A DNA stretch of 64,000 bases. It comes from Thereva unica (Eukaryota > Arthropoda > Insecta > Diptera > Therevidae). Below, piece after piece: positions 59,201 to 64,000 of the stretch. Each line of letters starts with the position of its first letter. Position 1 is the first letter of the stretch. The notes under the pieces were generated by a model, which saw only the letters and a program-made list of their open reading frames with translations, searched no databases and was not told where the DNA came from. The translations under genes and the position numbers were made by a program. The DNA lies in NCBI GenBank assembly GCA_949987705.1, contig OX465281.1, forward strand, positions 239,031,143 to 239,095,142. Direction: 5' to 3'.

Positions 59201-61185
59201 AGGACAATCTTTTTAGTGTTGCGATCCCTTGAGGAGCCAAAAAATTAAGTAAAAAATTGTGGGTCCCCTTACTATAATATTGCTTGAAAGATACAAATCC
59301 AAACATTTGGAGCGGTTTTCTCGGTAAGAAACCAAAAATTTAATCTTAAGCAGACGACAGCAAAAATAAACAAGTTTGATCGGGTTCCATCTTCTTCCGT
59401 CAAATCGTATCGTAAAATTTAGGTCGTTCGACACATCCGCGACGACACCGCCTCGATGCCTTCCGTGTCAGTGGCTTCCGTAACAAATTTTTCACTCATA
59501 TTCACACAGCACCACCACCACAGCATCAATGCTCAATGTTCTATGGCATTTGCCTTTTAGTTTTCAAATGTGTAGAGTGATCTCAAGTGCTTCATGGTAT
59601 TTAGGGTAGAACATCTTGCTGCAATAGCGTTGCTCTAACAAGATGTTCTAAACAAGTTTGTACATATGTAGTAGGAAGATGAAATACATTTGGGTATTCC
59701 AGCAACTCATCAAAGCATCAAAGCAATCTTTACATTTCTTACTTACATTGTACTATGTACTTTGTTATTCCGTATAAAAAAACTTACAAAAAATTTTCGT
59801 CGGATTTTAAAAAACATTTTTCACGTAAATTAAAAAATATTGTGGCAACGTTTTTTTGTAGTTTTTTCGGACGCCTGAAGGGTTCTAAGAATCTCGGCGC
59901 TATACTACATCGGATCGATCGAAAGTATGTCGCGACTTTCCCAAATTGTTTCCATGAGAGCTGTCGCGGGAGCTTTCTGCGTATACTGATACCTTATTCA
60001 TGATGTGATGTTATAGCGTTACCTAAATACAGGGTGATATTAGGTATTTCGCCTGAATAAATAGAAATAGCAATATTAACACCTTAGCCACATTTAGGGA
60101 ATATAGCAAGTCGATTACTCATTATAAACGATAATCTGAGATACTTTTCTTTTGCGCTGGGCCTGGTGAATTTTGTTCCACCTCCTTTCTGAGGCCAGCA
60201 TGCAGATCATTTTAAAATTCGAAAGAAAAATTAAATGGAACATTCGCAATGTGTTAAATTTGTACTCTTGTATAGAAGTGAAACAAAGTCTCAAGATCGC
60301 CATCATCGAACTAGTCGTAATTGTCAAAAATTAATATTATGTGACATTCTAGCAAACGACAGTAATGTGAATTTTTAGAATCTAAAAAAACGAGAACTCT
60401 TCATGAAAGTAAACCCTTTATGAAGTAAATACGGATCTATTGAAGGTAAACTAAGAAAACCCATCAAACAAGATGAAAACAGAAAACAAAAGACAGGCGA
60501 AACAGGATAAGACCACATACACAAAGATGCACAATACTGGCACAAGTAAAAATCAAAGAAAACATACCCTAATTTAATAAGCCCATTTCAAATCGAAATC
60601 TTTTAAGTTTTCTTTTCAATTTCACAGCCTATAAATAAATTACAAAAAGCTATAATAATATACTAAATAAACACAATAACTAAGTTTAATCAAAATGTAA
60701 GCAACTTCAAGGTGTGTACCTTCCGATTTCAATGTGATATCAATTTCAAGGTCTTACTATATGTAAGCGTGCAAGAAAATTGAGCGTTTTTACAAAGGAC
60801 AGAAGTATTAGAATTTGTAATTAATGGTATTGGCGGTGAAAATTAACAAAAATGGATTTCACTTGTCGCAATTAGGTATATTGTAATTGACTGTTGATTT
60901 AATTACAATTTATGGAATGATTTAAAACAATATTCTGGCAAAGAAGGGAAATCGATTATTTTATTGTAGTTTTAATGATTGATGTAAATGGTATTTTCTA
61001 TATTAATAAAAGAAAGTGTTTATCAGTTCATGTGTGTGCCTACTTGTGCGTACCGGCACGTGTTGGGGCCAAACTAGAAGAGATAGAAATTTGATGGTTT
61101 TTGTAGATGCATGGATACCCCAACAGGTGACTAAAAGTTTCAGTTTTTCGATATTTTAATTACTTTTATTTTAATTAATTAATTA
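59201..61185. other. no recognisable gene
   Basis: A+T-rich. A 12-bp perfect hairpin (TAGAACATCTTG at 59607-59618, CAAGATGTTCTA at 59639-59650) is the only structure seen. Short frames at 59755-60003 and 60115-60327 have no motifs. Confidence 0.45.
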
Positions 61186-61189
61186 GTAC

Positions 61190-61900
61190 GATTATTCACC
61201 ATTTTTTACGCTCTACGCCTGTTGCAACTCGATTTTGACCCACTTTCATGTAACCATTAAACTTCAAATTTTGCACAAATGTAGAGTTCTCGTGATAATG
61301 CAAATGACATTTTTGCAAAAAAAAAAAAAAAAAAGATGGCGACCGAATTTTGCAATTGAGTTTCCCGATCTCCGACATGGGTATCTAATGAAAGGGTATG
61401 ACAACTAGATAACAATTAGCTTTGCGGCGTCATTCCAAATTCAAAATGGCGGCCAACACAAGATGGCGGAAGACATCGCATAAAAAGTAGAAAATATAAG
61501 CTAGAAACTTAAAATTTTACAAATATGCATGGTTCGGGTGAACGGACGATGGTCCAATTACATTGACCGTTTTGTTGGCTGCAAGATGGCGGTCAAATTT
61601 TGCAATTTTGTTTCCCGACCCCCGGCATAAGTATTAAATGAACGGGTATGACAAGTTGAACACTATTAGCTGTGGGGCGTCATTCCAAATTCAAAATGGC
61701 GGCCAAAATAAAACGGGCGATACACTTTTTCTTTAGAAGCCACTAGATATGGGTATCAAATGAAAGGGTATGGAAAGGAGAATACTAATAGCACTCTAGC
61801 GTCACTCCATCTTCAAAATGAAAGTGTATGACGAGTATAATACAGAAGCTGGGTGACGTTATTTTAAATCAAATATGGCGGTCACCACAACATGGCGGAA
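61190..61900. repeat. dispersed repeat, copy 2 (three to four units)
   Basis: Units of about 200-250 bp repeat the blocks 'AAGATGGCGG.C.AATTTTGCAA', 'TTTCCCGA.CCCCG.CAT..GTAT', 'AATGAA.GGGTATGAC', 'ATTCCAAATTCAAAATGGCGGCC', 'AACACAAGATGGCGGAAG'. The same blocks in the same order occur at 27290-27750. There is no open frame. A run of 17 A at about 61319-61335 lies inside the first unit. Confidence 0.7.
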
Positions 61901-64000
61901 GTTTATAGTTTTAAAAAAAATCGCTTTTATTTTAAAATGAGCTAAAAAGTAAAAAATAATTTTGAATGAAGGGTTTTTATTGCTCCAGCCAGTATATAGA
62001 AGCAACCTATTTGTCGAAATGTAAAAAAGCGTGGGGCGCTAACAATAAGTTACAGTGTTAATAGTGTTATTTATTACATTTTTTAGGGGCACTAAATTGT
62101 GCATTTTCAATTTTTGCAGATTTATTCTTTTTTCATTATAACTTTTTCCTACAGCGGACACAATCTTATTTTATTGAAAGGCGTTTCAATGCTCGCGGAT
62201 TTATGCTAGTAATAAATAAAAGATGAAACACTACAAAAGATTTTGACTTATTAATGAAATTTTGGTTACAATAAGATTGTTCACTATAATTTTCATGATA
62301 ACGTACCGAGTATAATCAACAATACATAATTTAAACAAACTCTCTAAGTTCGCCTACGCTCGTCTCTATATCTCATTATTAAATTGATTCGCTTTCAGAA
62401 AATTTGCGGAAGGATGGTTATCTATGCTTAAGTAATGCAGTATTGCTTTTTATCTTAAAATGAACGGAGCGCCAGTGATGGTTCTTACTTTTACACAAAA
62501 TACATTAAGATAATGTATTCAAAAAGTAGTCAGCACTAAAATTTTACGTAAAAACGTTTCGACTACGGGGGAATTTATTGAAAATCTCTTAAAAACAAAA
62601 TGACTCAAGGGATTTTTATCTTATCATTATGTCCTTTTTCTGTTTATTTTATGTGATTAGATGTAAAACTTTATTAAATTTTATCGAGTTACATTTTTAT
62701 TTATTTTTGAATATTAAGAGAAAACAGAGTGCTGGATTTTTTGGTTAATATTCAAATCGCATAGATAACACGCAATTTTTTTAAGTTTCATATAAAATTT
62801 ATTTTTGACACATAACTTAAGGACATGTGACACTTTATGTTTTAAAGTAGAAAAAAAAAATTTTAAGAAAGAAAAATATAAGAAAAATTGTTCATCCTTA
62901 ACTTAGAAACTTAGCGAAGCAGTAAATTACAAAAATAGAAATAGAAAAAGTTTGAAACTTGAATGAAGAGATTATATGAACCGAGAGAACAAACAAATAT
63001 TCCTGCTTCTGTAGAGAGTCATTTTATATACATATAACATAGTAGTATATATTATGATAAGGGTGACAGTAATTAAGAATCATTTATGACATGGTTGGCA
63101 CATGTGAAAAAGCGCACATAGTAAATCCTTGCCGACAGACATTATTTTAACAATATATACATATACTATATGGTGGTATGTAAACATAAATCATTGCCGT
63201 ATTATCCCGAGTCCCGATTCTATCAACCGGTAAAGTTAAAGCGAAAAAATGGCAGGAAGGACGATATTAAAGCTAAAAAAAATGGAGAAAAATAGCATAA
63301 GAACTTGACTCTCCTCATGCTTTCTTCTTTTATAAGAATCTACTTCCAAGAAAAGCATTTTTTTCTTTTTGCTCTTCAAAGAATAAAAAGCAACTTATCA
63401 TGTGTGGTTGAATACAGAATATATTGTCGTTGCTCTAAGCATGTACGGAAATATCTTCTACAGCCATGAAAATTTTATGATGTCACCTTAAAGTTACTCT
63501 TAGACTATTTAAATTTATCTAAAAAAGAAAGAAAAGAACAAATATAGAAAATATATAGCAAGCAATAAGTTGTAAAGTGATGAAGAGAAGGGGATGTCTA
63601 AATTAGATAAGAAAAAAGATGGTAATTAGACGGTTTGCACATTAATTATTTCTCTAATTACCTCAAGCTAGCTCTGCGTAAAAACCATTTGCCAGAAAAA
63701 TTTTTAAGCATTTTTATTATCACAATTTCAAACACTTTCAAACACTTAAGGAAAATTCGAAAATATTTTTTTTTATTATTTATTTTTTTTTTTACTAAAA
63801 AATATCACTTAATATGTTATTATTGTGCGGCGGCTTATTTTTCACAGCCCGAACACGGCGACAATCACTAATCAAGATTAATAAATAATTACCCATCAGA
63901 ATAGTTTAACTCCAATTAAATGTGTGCTGGCTTGTCCCAATGGAAAAGAATCCGAAGAAATATTTTACTCGGCACTTTCTTTGTGTTTTTTTTTTTAGAT
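61901..64000. other. A+T-rich stretch without recognisable gene
   Basis: No open frames with motifs, inverted-repeat ends or ORP9-like exons were recognised up to the edge of the window. If the ORP9-like gene continues to the right, this is its intron. Confidence 0.4.

Noticed and set aside
53770..64000. Search for upstream PH-domain exons of the ORP9-like gene
   Set aside because: No stretch with PH-domain residues and proper splice borders was recognised on the minus strand; they may lie beyond the window or be too short to see by eye.

Overview
This window looks like a piece of a compact-intron insect genome, probably dipteran. That is an inference from two split host genes whose introns are nearly all 61-80 bp, from high A+T, and from the mix of transposons (Jockey-like and other LINEs, hAT, PIF/Harbinger, MULE/foldback, Gypsy, many short inverted-repeat elements). 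No prokaryotic signal, rRNA, tRNA or CRISPR array was seen.

Only two host genes are recognisable. One is a UFM1-specific protease 1 (Ufsp1) at 24.9-25.7 kb on the plus strand, with a 63-bp intron that has no stop and a length divisible by three. The other is the 3' nine exons of an ORP9-type oxysterol-binding-protein-related gene on the minus strand, 46.7-53.8 kb. All nine exons join in frame. The PH-domain end of that gene was not found and presumably lies beyond the right edge.

The rest is mostly transposons in nested layers. 1.5-7.3 kb: degenerate repeats, LINE fragments and a palindromic MITE. 9.3-14.6 kb: a decayed LINE split by a 3.4-kb foldback/MULE-like element whose 1.17-kb inverted arms each carry the C-terminal half of a ubiquitin-specific-protease-like gene; a PIF/Harbinger remnant sits in its middle. 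18.7-21.3 kb: a complete hAT transposon with an intact 642-aa transposase, terminal repeats and 8-bp target duplication. 30.9-33.8 kb: an ORF1-only (gag-like) LINE copy. 33.8-37.2 kb: a decayed Gypsy element split by at least four inverted-repeat insertions. 38.8-42.7 kb: a Jockey-like LINE with a long intact endonuclease/reverse-transcriptase ORF and a hAT MITE in its 5' region. 47.3-49.7 kb: a 5'-truncated LINE with an open ORF inside an ORP9 intron, antisense to the gene. 54.6-58.1 kb: another LINE relic, split by a 1.2-kb DNA element with GGGGTCATCC ends.

Several insertions can be dated relative to one another, because removing the insert plus one copy of the target duplication restores the host element's reading frame. 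The most unusual object is the foldback element carrying two inverted copies of a captured-looking deubiquitinase fragment.
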